A stretch of DNA of 5,969 bases. Origin: Anaerolineae bacterium. GTDB lineage: Bacteria > Chloroflexota > Anaerolineae > SpSt-313. Position 1 is the first letter of the stretch. Each line of letters starts with the position of its first letter. Shown in pieces: positions 1-5,751 of this stretch. The notes below the pieces were generated by a model. That model did no database searches, had not been told where the DNA came from, and saw nothing but the letters and a program-made list of their open reading frames with translations. The DNA lies in assembly GCA_023511475.1 (NCBI GenBank), contig JAIMBM010000207.1, positions 1 through 5,969 on the forward strand, written 5' to 3'. The position numbers and the translations under genes are program-made.

Positions 1-1043
1 GGACGACTGACCTGCGCGGGGCCATCGCCGACGCGGGCACCGATACGGTCGTCGTCGGCCTGCCCAACAGCCTGCACCTCGAGGCCGTCCGGCTCGCCGC
101 CGAGGCCGGGAAAGCAGTCCTCTGCACCAAGCCGTTAGCGCGCAACGCGGCGGAGGCCAGGGAGATGCTCGAGGCCGTCGAGCGCGCGGGCGTCTTTGCC
201 GGCTACCTCGAGGACCTCGTCTACACCCCCAAGATGCTCAAGGCCCTGCAGATGGTGCGCGCCGGGGCGCTCGGCAAGGTGCTCTGGGTGCGCTCGCGCG
301 AGACGCACGGCGGCCCCCACTCGGCCTGGTTCTGGGATGTAGAGCAGGCGGGCGGCGGGGCCATCGTCGACCTCGGCTGCCACTGCATCGAGATCATCCG
401 CGCCTACATCGGCAAGGAGCAGCGGCCGGTCGAGGTGATGTCTTGGGCCGACACGCTGGTCCATCCCATCGCCGCCGAGGATAACGGCATTGCCCTCATC
501 CGCTTTGCCAACGGGGCCGTGGGGCAGTTCGAGGTGAGCTGGTCCTTCCGCGGCGGCATGGACCTGCGCGACGAGGTCGCCGGCAGCGAGGGGACGATCT
601 GGCTCAACCACTTCCTGCGCACCGGCTTTGAGGTCTTTACCGCTGCCTCCGGCAGCGGCTATGTGGCCGAGAAGGCCGAGACCGACAAGGGCTGGCTCTT
701 CCCGGTCGGCGACGAGGTCCACGAGCTCGGCTACCGGCACATGTTCGTGGACATGTTCGACGCCCTCGACCGGGGCCGCGCCCCCGCCGAGACCTTTTAC
801 GACGGCTATGTCGTCAACGCCATCGTGGACGCCTGCTACCGCTCCGCGAGGTCCCGGCGCTGGGAGCCGGTCGAGCTGGAGTGGCGGGGTCCCGAGGCGG
901 CGGTCGAGACCGGTCCGCTCGGGCGAGAGGTCGAGCCCGGCTACGTCCTCATCAAAGAGGAGCGCATGCCCGACGGCCGGCTCAAGCGCATCCTCCAGCA
1001 CCGCGAGAGCGGCCGGGTGGTAGAGCGGTTCGAGCAGGCATAG
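1..1043 (+). CDS. Gfo/Idh/MocA family NAD(P)-dependent oxidoreductase, 5' end missing
   Basis: The reading frame is open from base 3 to the TAG at 1041-1043 (346 visible residues). Seen: a Rossmann-fold end VVVGLPNSLHLEAV followed by VLCTKPLA (K codon at 129-131), which corresponds to the family's EKP motif, and GGGAIVDLGCHCIEI (D codon 369, H codon 381). The spacing of four residues between D and H and the upstream K match the catalytic Lys/Asp/His set known from inositol dehydrogenase (K97, D172, H176), so the active site looks intact. By that numbering about 55 residues, including the N-terminal GxGxxG dinucleotide loop, lie before the window. The family oxidises or reduces sugars, polyols or their derivatives in the cytoplasm with NAD(P); the substrate cannot be told here. 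The usual Glu of EKP is Thr, a tolerated variation in some members. The C-terminal tail is charged. A sugar symporter lies about 3 kb downstream, a loose contextual link. Confidence 0.93.
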   Translation, partial: TTDLRGAIADAGTDTVVVGLPNSLHLEAVRLAAEAGKAVLCTKPLARNAAEAREMLEAVERAGVFAGYLEDLVYTPKMLKALQMVRAGALGKVLWVRSRETHGGPHSAWFWDVEQAGGGAIVDLGCHCIEIIRAYIGKEQRPVEVMSWADTLVHPIAAEDNGIALIRFANGAVGQFEVSWSFRGGMDLRDEVAGSEGTIWLNHFLRTGFEVFTAASGSGYVAEKAETDKGWLFPVGDEVHELGYRHMFVDMFDALDRGRAPAETFYDGYVVNAIVDACYRSARSRRWEPVELEWRGPEAAVETGPLGREVEPGYVLIKEERMPDGRLKRILQHRESGRVVERFEQA

Positions 1044-1055
1044 CCAAGGGGCGCA

Positions 1056-1085
1056 GGCCCGGCCGGCGGGCGGCCGGCGAGGGCC
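1056..1085 (+). terminator. GC-rich hairpin after the oxidoreductase, possible terminator
   Basis: Starting 12 bases after the stop codon, 1056-1060 pairs with 1081-1085 (GGCCC/GGGCC). Inside it 1062-1067 pairs with 1073-1078 (GCCGGC on both sides), with a 5-base loop. The stem is very stable, but only a short, broken T run follows (GTATTG), so it is not a canonical intrinsic terminator. It is the best candidate for ending the oxidoreductase transcript. Confidence 0.4.
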
Positions 1086-1097
1086 GTATTGAGTGGA

Positions 1098-1194
1098 ACC
1101 CTCCCGCAGGTCTGGCAGGTTCACCGAGGCGTGGATTCCGCCAAAGGTGGCACGCCCCTGCCTGAATGGCAGGTCGGGGAACCTGCGGGAGGGT
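1098..1194. repeat. 97-base structured element with 14-bp terminal inverted repeats and a three-way-junction fold
   Basis: The ends are a perfect 14-bp inverted repeat: ACCCTCCCGCAGGT at 1098-1111 and its complement at 1181-1194. Inside, 1115-1122 can pair perfectly with 1179-1186 (8 bp), and 1124-1127 with 1174-1177. Two hairpins follow with no unpaired base at the junction: 1128-1133/1151-1156 (with an inner 1138-1142/1146-1150 stem, one G-T pair and an AAA loop) and 1157-1162/1168-1173 (loop TGAAT). A tandem GCAGGT at 1106-1111 and 1115-1120 lets the outer strand choose between two mutually exclusive pairings. It lies upstream of the promoter near 1300, so it is probably not in the leader of the next genes. 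It could be a small non-autonomous repeat (MITE or REP type), a cruciform protein site, or a structured RNA. I do not recognise the family. Confidence 0.6.
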
Positions 1195-1215
1195 AAAGCC
1201 CCGCCGGCTGTGGGG

Positions 1216-1249
1216 TCCTGGCACCAGCACCGATGAGGCTGACCCAGGA
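1216..1249. other. Small stem-loop in the 1195-1280 spacer
   Basis: TCCTGG at 1216-1221 pairs with CCAGGA at 1244-1249, and CAGC at 1225-1228 with GCTG at 1238-1241 inside it. The fold is modest and no known RNA motif is evident. Apart from this, I see nothing in 1195-1270. Confidence 0.3.
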
Positions 1250-1272
1250 TGGACTACGCCGCCGAGCCCAGG

Positions 1273-1302
1273 CTACCACCCTGCACGAAACCAGTGTATA
1301 AT
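1273..1302 (+). promoter_or_regulatory. Candidate sigma-70-type promoter for the two-gene module
   Basis: A perfect -10 hexamer TATAAT sits at 1297-1302 in otherwise GC-rich DNA. The best upstream -35 match is CTACCA at 1273-1278 with 18-base spacing, only 3 of 6 consensus bases, so the promoter may depend on an activator or on the -10 alone. The predicted transcript start near 1309 gives a leader of about 34 bases before the GTG at 1343. Confidence 0.45.
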
Positions 1303-1310
1303 CGGTGCAG
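1281..1310. promoter_or_regulatory. Inverted repeat flanking the -10 box, possible operator
   Basis: CTGCAC at 1281-1286 and its complement GTGCAG at 1305-1310 are separated by 18 bases that contain TATAAT. A dimeric regulator bound to both arms would cover the polymerase site, as in autoregulated two-gene modules. A 6-bp arm is short, so chance cannot be excluded. Confidence 0.35.
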
Positions 1311-1342
1311 TGGGGGTAGACGTGTGAGAGGAGTGGCCTGCC

Positions 1343-1612
1343 GTGTCGACGCTCTTCCCCGACACGACCCCGGAAGTGGAGAGGGTCCTGATCGAGCTGT
1401 TGCGGAGGGCGCCTGCCTGGCGCAAGCTGGAGCTCGTTGCCCAGATGAACGACACCGTTCGCATGCTCGCCCTGAGTGGCCTGCGCACACGCCATCCCCA
1501 GGCCAGCGAGGCTGAGCTGCGACGGCGCCTCGCGGACATCCTCCTCGGTCCCGAACTGGCCGAGAAAGCCTACGGCAGGCTCGGCACGTCGGAGGGCTGC
1601 GGTGACCAGTAG
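1343..1612 (+). CDS. Small helical protein of unknown function, first gene of a nucleotidyltransferase module
   Basis: An 89-residue protein starting at GTG 1343 behind a strong ribosome binding site, GAGAGGAG at 1326-1333, 9 bases upstream. Seen: an acidic and hydrophobic start (PEVERVLIELLRRAPAWRK), a middle segment MNDTVRMLALSGLR, and a charged amphipathic C-terminal part ASEAELRRRLADILLGPELA; it is predicted largely helical with no signal peptide, membrane segment, cysteine cluster or clear helix-turn-helix. From memory, proteins of this pattern are common directly upstream of AbiEii/DUF6036-like nucleotidyltransferases in Chloroflexota and cyanobacteria, but no function is known to me. 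Its last 11 bases overlap the next gene, pointing to one transcript and coupled translation. By position it could be the partner or antidote of the nucleotidyltransferase; it does not look like the larger winged-helix AbiEi antitoxin. That role is inference. Confidence 0.78.
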   Translation: MSTLFPDTTPEVERVLIELLRRAPAWRKLELVAQMNDTVRMLALSGLRTRHPQASEAELRRRLADILLGPELAEKAYGRLGTSEGCGDQ

Positions 1613-2180
1613 CCCGATGGACGTGGCAGGGTTGGTCATCGACGTGCTCAAAGCGCTCGATGTGCCTTATATGATCGGCGGGTCATTGGCCAGCGCAGTC
1701 CACGGTGTTGCTCGAAGCACGCTGGACGTGGACCTCGTAGCTGCACTATGCCCGGAACACGCAGAGGCTCTCGTGCGCGCCCTCGGCAACGCCTTCTATG
1801 CCGACCTCGACGCCATCCGGACCGCCATTGCCAGCCGCACCAGCTTCAACCTCATACACCTGGAGACGATGATCAAGGTGGACGTCTTCGTGCTCAAGGG
1901 CCGCCCCTACGACCATGCTCAGTTCGCCCGCCGCACCGAGCAGGTCGTCGCTATGTCGCCGGAACGCCGGGCCTGGGTGGCCAGCGCAGAAGACACCATT
2001 CTGTCCAAGCTCGAATGGTACAGGCTCGGAGGCGAGGTGTCAGAACGGCAGTGGCGCGATGTGCTCGGCATCATCAGCACACAGGCCGAGCGCCTGGACG
2101 TGGCCTACATGCGCCGGTGGGCCCGGACGCTGGCTGTAGGCGACCTCCTGGAGCGAGCCCTGACTGAGACAAGCAGATAG
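1602..2180 (+). CDS. AbiEii/DUF6036-like nucleotidyltransferase
   Basis: A 192-residue protein. GTG 1602 is chosen as start because GGAGGG at 1591-1596 lies 5 bases before it; ATG 1617 (residue 6) would be 20 bases from that site. Seen: the polymerase-beta-like signature GGS (26-28) followed by DVD (42-44), a third acidic residue in KVDVF (D94), then AEDTILSKLEWYRLGG (K136) and SERQWRDVLGII (R152-D153). These correspond in order to motifs I-IV of the AbiEii/DUF1814 group, which transfer nucleotides and include TA-type toxins modifying tRNA 3' ends; relatives have other or unknown targets. All expected catalytic residues are present, so an active enzyme is likely. It overlaps the 89-residue gene by 11 bases. 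The absence of AbiEi leaves the toxin reading unproven; it may instead modify a small molecule or protein. Confidence 0.86.
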   Translation: MTSSPMDVAGLVIDVLKALDVPYMIGGSLASAVHGVARSTLDVDLVAALCPEHAEALVRALGNAFYADLDAIRTAIASRTSFNLIHLETMIKVDVFVLKGRPYDHAQFARRTEQVVAMSPERRAWVASAEDTILSKLEWYRLGGEVSERQWRDVLGIISTQAERLDVAYMRRWARTLAVGDLLERALTETSR

Positions 2181-2243
2181 CGACAGAGCAGAGCCGTAGC
2201 GCCCGGGCAAACCGGCCCTTGCCTGCAGAAAGGGTAGCTCACA
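2181..2243. other. Short spacer before the 5'-nucleotidase, no clear terminator or promoter
   Basis: GGCAA at 2208-2212 and TTGCC at 2219-2223 region can form a small stem, with no T run after it. No convincing promoter is visible, so read-through from the nucleotidyltransferase gene into the 5'-nucleotidase is possible. GAAAGGG at 2228-2234 is the likely ribosome binding site for GTG 2244. Confidence 0.3.
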
Positions 2244-3713
2244 GTGAACACCAAACGCTTCACCATCCTGCACTCCAACGACATGCACGGCGACTTTATG
2301 GCGGAAATGCAGGGCGCGGAGGGCAGGCTGACCGGCGGCCTCGCCTTGCTCTCCGGGTACATCAACAAGGTCCGCAACGAAGAGGAGAACGTCATCTACG
2401 TCATCTCCGGGGACATGGTGCAGGGCTCGATCATCGACTCGGAGTACCGGGGCATCTCCACCATCGAGATCATGAACTACCTCGCGCCGGACGTCGCCAC
2501 CCTTGGCAACCACGAGTTCGACTATGGCCTGCCGCATCTCCTCTTCCTGGAGAAGATGGCCAACTTTCCGATCGTCAACGCCAACCTGTACATCCGCGAC
2601 CACAACAAGCGCCTCATGCGCCCTTACCACATCCTGAACAAGGCCGGGTTCGACATCATGTTCCTCGGCATCATCACCGACAAGGTGATCGACGCCATCA
2701 AGCAGGACTCGCTGGTCGGCAGCTTTATCTCGCTGGAGGAGGCCTCGGAGGAGGTCGGCAGGATCACCAACGCCTACAAGAACGACGACATCGACCTGAC
2801 GATACTCCTGACCCACATTGGCTTCGAATCCGACTGCGAGCTGGCCCGGCTCCTCAAGCCGGAGTGGGGCGTTGACATCATTATCGGCGGGCACTCCCAC
2901 ACCATTCTCGAGCAGCCGGCGCTTGTCAACGGCATCCTCATTGCCCAGGCCGGCGTCGGCACCGATCAGGTCGGGCGGTTTGACATCGTGGTCGACGACG
3001 ATACCAACTCGGTCGTGGACTTTAAGTGGCAGCTCATCCCCATCACCGACGACCTCGTCGAGCCCGATAGCCGCCTGCAGGCCTACATCGATTCGTTCAA
3101 GGGCGAGGTTGATCGCAAGTACAACACCATTGTCTGCAAGCTCGCGAGCACCCTTACCCACCCCCGCCGGGAAGTCGAGACTGCCCTCGGCAACCTGATC
3201 GCCGACGCCCTGGCCGAATCGGCCGAGTGCGACGTCATGCTCCTCGGGTCGGGCTCGGTGCGCGTGAAGGAGCTCGGGCCGCTCGTAACCCTGGGCGACT
3301 TTATTTCCTGCTTCCCCTACAACGACACCCTGACCCGCTTTACCGTCGACGGGCGCCGGCTCGAGCGCATATTCTCGCATTGGATGCGGCCCGAGAACCG
3401 GGACGGCGAGGGAGAGTGCTACCAGGTCAACGGGGCCGTCCGCGCCGTCTACAACGATGCGGAGCGCCGGCTGGTATCCCTCACTATCAACGGTGAGCCG
3501 GTGCGTCCTGATGGCCGGTACACCATCTGTCTGCAGGGCTATCACGTCTCGAGCTGTGCGGACTATCTCAACATCACGCCGGAGGAGCTGGCCGAGACCG
3601 GCAGGCCCAAGGTCGTCAGCACCAACGCGCAGGACGTGCTCCTGGAGTTCCTGCGGAACAACCAGAACGCGAATCGCAAGGTCGAGGGGCGGCTCGTGTA
3701 CCTTGGGACTTGA
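2244..3713 (+). CDS. Cytoplasmic 5'-nucleotidase/UshA-family metallophosphoesterase
   Basis: A 489-residue protein starting at GTG 2244; an in-frame TAG at 2235 rules out an earlier start and the next ATG already lies inside the first motif. Seen in the N-terminal calcineurin-like domain: NDMHGD (D13, H15), SGDMVQGS (D57), GNHEFDYG (N89, catalytic H90 and D93), THIGFESD (H191) and GGHSHT (H217, H219), the complete two-metal site. The C-terminal nucleotide-binding domain shows GNLIADALAE, GSGSVR (335-340, in place of the more usual GGGIR-type loop), FPYNDTLTRF (F357) and a conserved end with GYHVSSCADY (433-441). The family hydrolyses 5'-nucleotides, and some members UDP-sugars or 2',3'-cyclic nucleotides. 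There is no signal peptide, lipobox or anchor, so it acts in the cytoplasm, unlike periplasmic UshA. Very similar proteins occur in Clostridia and Chloroflexota, as I recall. The exact substrate is not determinable. Confidence 0.97.
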   Translation: MNTKRFTILHSNDMHGDFMAEMQGAEGRLTGGLALLSGYINKVRNEEENVIYVISGDMVQGSIIDSEYRGISTIEIMNYLAPDVATLGNHEFDYGLPHLLFLEKMANFPIVNANLYIRDHNKRLMRPYHILNKAGFDIMFLGIITDKVIDAIKQDSLVGSFISLEEASEEVGRITNAYKNDDIDLTILLTHIGFESDCELARLLKPEWGVDIIIGGHSHTILEQPALVNGILIAQAGVGTDQVGRFDIVVDDDTNSVVDFKWQLIPITDDLVEPDSRLQAYIDSFKGEVDRKYNTIVCKLASTLTHPRREVETALGNLIADALAESAECDVMLLGSGSVRVKELGPLVTLGDFISCFPYNDTLTRFTVDGRRLERIFSHWMRPENRDGEGECYQVNGAVRAVYNDAERRLVSLTINGEPVRPDGRYTICLQGYHVSSCADYLNITPEELAETGRPKVVSTNAQDVLLEFLRNNQNANRKVEGRLVYLGT

Positions 3714-3720
3714 CCGCGCT

Positions 3721-3735
3721 GCCGCCCCGGGCGGC
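3721..3735 (+). terminator. GC hairpin after the 5'-nucleotidase, weak terminator candidate
   Basis: GCCGCC at 3721-3726 pairs with GGCGGC at 3730-3735 with a 3-base loop, 7 bases after the stop codon. No T run follows (GCCGAGGTGAAAAC), so function as an intrinsic terminator is doubtful. Confidence 0.3.
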
Positions 3736-3847
3736 GCCGAGGTGAAAACGTGCTGTCCCGGGTGCCTGCCGCGGACACGCAGGCTGCCACACGTCGTGCC
3801 ACGAATCTGGCCCAAGGCGGCCGCTCCTCCGGCGAGCCAGCATACCC

Positions 3848-3858
3848 GTCATTGCGAG
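3848..3858. repeat. Left end of a TCATTGCGAG-type dispersed repeat
   Basis: GTCATTGCGAG matches the end of a short palindromic repeat that I remember as scattered through many bacterial genomes (ends GTCATTGCGAG, inner ends GAGGCAATCTC). Its 9-bp complement CGCAATGAC lies at 4123-4131, making a 284-base unit with inverted ends. The inner half expected within about 30 bases is not adjacent; it appears only near 4067. Confidence 0.55.
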
Positions 3859-3863
3859 CACCT

Positions 3864-3882
3864 CAGGGTTCCCGGAACCCTG
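3864..3882. repeat. 19-bp perfect palindrome
   Basis: CAGGGTTCC at 3864-3872 and GGAACCCTG at 3874-3882 are exact complements around a single central C. It lies just inside the TCATTGCGAG repeat end. It could be an extruding hairpin, a dimeric protein site or the terminus of an inserted piece. A T run is absent. Confidence 0.6.
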
Positions 3883-4066
3883 TCCGAAGAAGAGAAACTT
3901 GCCGGCCACTGTGCCCGGGCAGCAGCCGGGCGTTCGGCTCCGCCACCTCCCGGCCAAAGCCTCAGGTAGGGGGTTGGCGGGCTGGCGCGGAGCATGTAAC
4001 CCGGTAGCGAGCCTGCCAGGCCTGGGTAGCCGCCAGTAAAGCTTCTGAACAGGCGGCGCCAGTCGC

Positions 4067-4131
4067 CGAGGCAATCTCCAAGACCGCAACGCATATTGCC
4101 TCGCCAGCCCTGCGGGCTGGCCCGCAATGAC
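4067..4131. repeat. Paired palindromic repeat (CGAGGCAAT...GCAATGAC type)
   Basis: CGAGGCAAT at 4067-4075 is followed by CTC and, after a 19-base interval in all, by its complement ATTGCCTCG at 4095-4103. A 7-bp hairpin CCAGCCC/GGGCTGG (4104-4110/4114-4120, loop TGC) and the end CCGCAATGAC follow. The segment 4095-4131 is therefore one complete half-element with both ends, and 4067-4078 is the inner end of a second one in opposite orientation. The layout matches a widespread non-coding dispersed repeat known to me from many genomes; its mobility mechanism is not established by this sequence. Confidence 0.65.
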
Positions 4132-4234
4132 AACGCAGGCTCCGGGCAGGCTGCAGATCAGCCCTGCATGAATAACTGCTCGACCGCCTCCGAGGGCCAC
4201 CATGCCCGGCAGGTGACCTCGCTTTCTGCAAGGC

Positions 4235-4240
4235 AGGAGG
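4235..4240 (+). promoter_or_regulatory. Consensus ribosome binding site deciding the symporter start
   Basis: AGGAGG lies exactly 8 bases before ATG 4249. The frame remains open upstream to an ATG at 4096, but that one lacks a binding site and would add about 51 residues encoded by repeat sequence. Confidence 0.85.
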
Positions 4241-4248
4241 TCAGCGCG

Positions 4249-5619
4249 ATGAAGCAGCGTCTCGCCGCCATCGCCTACGGAACCGGAAATCTCGGCCAGG
4301 CGCTCTTTTTCAACAGCGTGCAGACGTACCTGATCTTCTTTTATGTCGACGTCGTCCGGCTGGACTCGCGTCTGGTCGGCCTGGCCTTCGCCCTGGCGTA
4401 CGGCGTGTGGAACGCCATCAACGATCCCCTCGCCGGTGCGATCTCGGATCGCACCCGCAGCCGCTGGGGGCGGCGCATTCCTTACATCCTCTTTGGCACG
4501 CCGGCCTTGCTCCTGCTGTACATCCTGGTCTGGTCGCCGCCGCTTGGGGGCCGCCCGCTGGCCGGCCCGTTCGACTGGCGCCTCCTCGCCTACTTTGCGG
4601 CAGCCATCGCCCTCTTTGACCTGGCGAACACCGTGGTCAGCGTGGCCTACACGGCCATCTTCCCCGAGGCCTTTGAGAGCCTTGAGGAGCGCACCGAGGT
4701 CTCGGTATACCGGCAGGTAGCGGCCGCGGTGGGCACGGCGCTCGGGGTAGCGGCCATGCCGCTTCTGGTCGACGCCCTCTCGCGCCGCTGGGGCGACCTC
4801 GGCGGCTGGTCGGCGGCGGGAGTGATTCTGGGGCTCATCGGCGCGGGGGCGTTTGCCATCTCCCTGCGCGGCAGCCGGGAGCGGCCGGAAGCAAGCGCGC
4901 AGAGCGCCCTGCCCATCGGCGAGGCGTTCCGGGCTACCCTGGCCAACCGCACCTTCCTCGCCTTTGCCGGCGCCAACCTCATGATCTGCTACATCTGGAG
5001 CTGGCTCGCGGCCATCGTGCCCTTCCTCACCAAGTACGTCCTCCGCACCGGCGAGGGGCAGACGAGCCTCCTCTTCGCCGGGATGTTCGTGGCCGCCATC
5101 GGCTTCTATCCCCTGTGGCGCAAGGTCGCCCTGCGCTTCGGGGCCAAGAGCACGCTGATCGCGGCTGTGAGCCTCTTCGTGCTCTTCATGCTCCCCGTGC
5201 TGTTCCTGGGCAGCCTGTCGCAGGCCATCGTCATGATGTTCCTGGTCGGCGCGGCCAACTCGGGCATCACCCTCGTGCGCGACATCGTCCTCAGCGACGT
5301 CATCGACGAGGACGAGCTGCACACCGGCCGGCGCCGGGAGGGGAGCTACTTTGGCGTCAACGCCTTCATCGAGCGGCTCGTGCTCGTCCTCGTCGGCGGC
5401 TCGACCTCGCTCGTCCTCAGCGCCAGCGGCTACGCGCCGCAGCTCGCCGTCCAGCCCGACACGGTCGCGACCGGCATCCGCCTGGGCATGGCCCTGCTGC
5501 CGCTGGCGGCGCTGGGCCTCTTCCTCCTGGCCATGGCTTACTATCCCCTTGGCAAGGGCCAGGTCGCCGTGCTGCGGGCCAGGCTCGAGTTGTCCCGGGC
5601 GAGAGGGGGAGGAAGATAA
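4249..5619 (+). CDS. GPH-family (MelB-like) cation:sugar symporter
   Basis: A 456-residue inner-membrane protein, normal for the glycoside-pentoside-hexuronide:cation symporters of the major facilitator superfamily, with about 12 hydrophobic segments (the first four near 13-36, 43-67, 77-95 and 112-138). Seen: the helix II and loop signature NAINDPLAGAISDRTRSRWG (55-74), an LxPE-like AIFPE near 136-140 followed by ERTEV, and the C-terminal SDVIDEDELHTGRRREGSYF segment typical of the family. It imports a sugar, glycoside or uronate with Na+ or H+; the substrate is unknown. Compared with MelB, residue numbers align directly: N58 and D59 of the cation site are kept while the position of D55 is Asn. 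The start is fixed by AGGAGG 8 bases upstream. Repeat-filled spacers on both sides suggest its own transcript. The partial oxidoreductase upstream could act on an imported sugar, but that is a guess. Confidence 0.95.
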   Translation: MKQRLAAIAYGTGNLGQALFFNSVQTYLIFFYVDVVRLDSRLVGLAFALAYGVWNAINDPLAGAISDRTRSRWGRRIPYILFGTPALLLLYILVWSPPLGGRPLAGPFDWRLLAYFAAAIALFDLANTVVSVAYTAIFPEAFESLEERTEVSVYRQVAAAVGTALGVAAMPLLVDALSRRWGDLGGWSAAGVILGLIGAGAFAISLRGSRERPEASAQSALPIGEAFRATLANRTFLAFAGANLMICYIWSWLAAIVPFLTKYVLRTGEGQTSLLFAGMFVAAIGFYPLWRKVALRFGAKSTLIAAVSLFVLFMLPVLFLGSLSQAIVMMFLVGAANSGITLVRDIVLSDVIDEDELHTGRRREGSYFGVNAFIERLVLVLVGGSTSLVLSASGYAPQLAVQPDTVATGIRLGMALLPLAALGLFLLAMAYYPLGKGQVAVLRARLELSRARGGGR

Positions 5620-5697
5620 GGCCCTTGGCGGGCCCGTCGCACCGCCCCTCGCAGCCTTGACGTAGCTGTTCAGACTCGCGTTCAGCGCATGGCACGG

Positions 5698-5723
5698 AGG
5701 CGGGGCTGCTGGTAGCCCTGCCT
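5698..5723. terminator. 10-bp stem-loop downstream of the symporter
   Basis: AGGCGGGGCT at 5698-5707 pairs with AGCCCTGCCT at 5714-5723 (one G-T pair) around a 6-base loop, 79 bases after the stop. It is the strongest hairpin of the region, but a T run is missing, so it may be a repeat palindrome or mRNA 3'-end stabiliser rather than an intrinsic terminator. A second stem CGGCT/AGCCG follows at 5732-5744. Confidence 0.4.
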
Positions 5724-5751
5724 GTCGGGATCGGCTTTGAGCCGCCTCGTC

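Larger units (their letters stand above)
3714..4248. other. 535-base intergenic region rich in palindromes, no gene
   Basis: No reading frame here on either strand resembles a protein; the ones present are products of high GC. Besides the repeat pieces listed separately it holds a 6-bp stem at 3913-3918/3926-3931, a 10-bp palindrome CCAGGCCTGG at 4016-4025, and GCCGCC/GGCGGC at 4029-4034/4052-4057 with a 17-base loop. No promoter for the downstream symporter could be supported. Confidence 0.6.

Noticed and set aside
135..1124. A 329-residue open frame on the minus strand
   Set aside because: Shadow of the oxidoreductase gene, where the plus frame carries the conserved catalytic motifs.
1230..1292. 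Hammerhead-ribozyme-like core (CCGATGA ... GAAA)
   Set aside because: The first box has a mismatch to CUGAUGA and the sequence between the boxes cannot form the stem II required, nor are stems I and III evident.
1476..1601. Upstream extension of the nucleotidyltransferase to ATG 1476
   Set aside because: It would run far into the 89-residue gene in another frame with an unlikely Arg/Ser/Pro-rich translation; GTG 1602 has GGAGGG 5 bases upstream.
1183..2236. Module flanked by related ends (CCTGCGGGAGGGTA near 1183 and CCTGCAGAAAGGGTA near 2222) as an insertion boundary
   Set aside because: The similarity is short and gapped, and the second copy coincides with the 5'-nucleotidase ribosome binding site, so chance is the simpler explanation.
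2040..3815. A 591-residue open frame on the minus strand
   Set aside because: It lies opposite the unmistakable 5'-nucleotidase and the end of the nucleotidyltransferase; its composition (V, D, L, G, A rich, no motifs) is that of a GC-driven antisense frame.
4096..4248. Upstream extension of the symporter to ATG 4096
   Set aside because: No ribosome binding site there, the added residues are encoded by the dispersed repeat, and ATG 4249 has AGGAGG at ideal spacing plus MelB-consistent residue numbering.
3616..5322. A 568-residue open frame on the minus strand
   Set aside because: Antisense to the GPH symporter and running through repeats; hydrophilic low-complexity translation without any recognisable domain.
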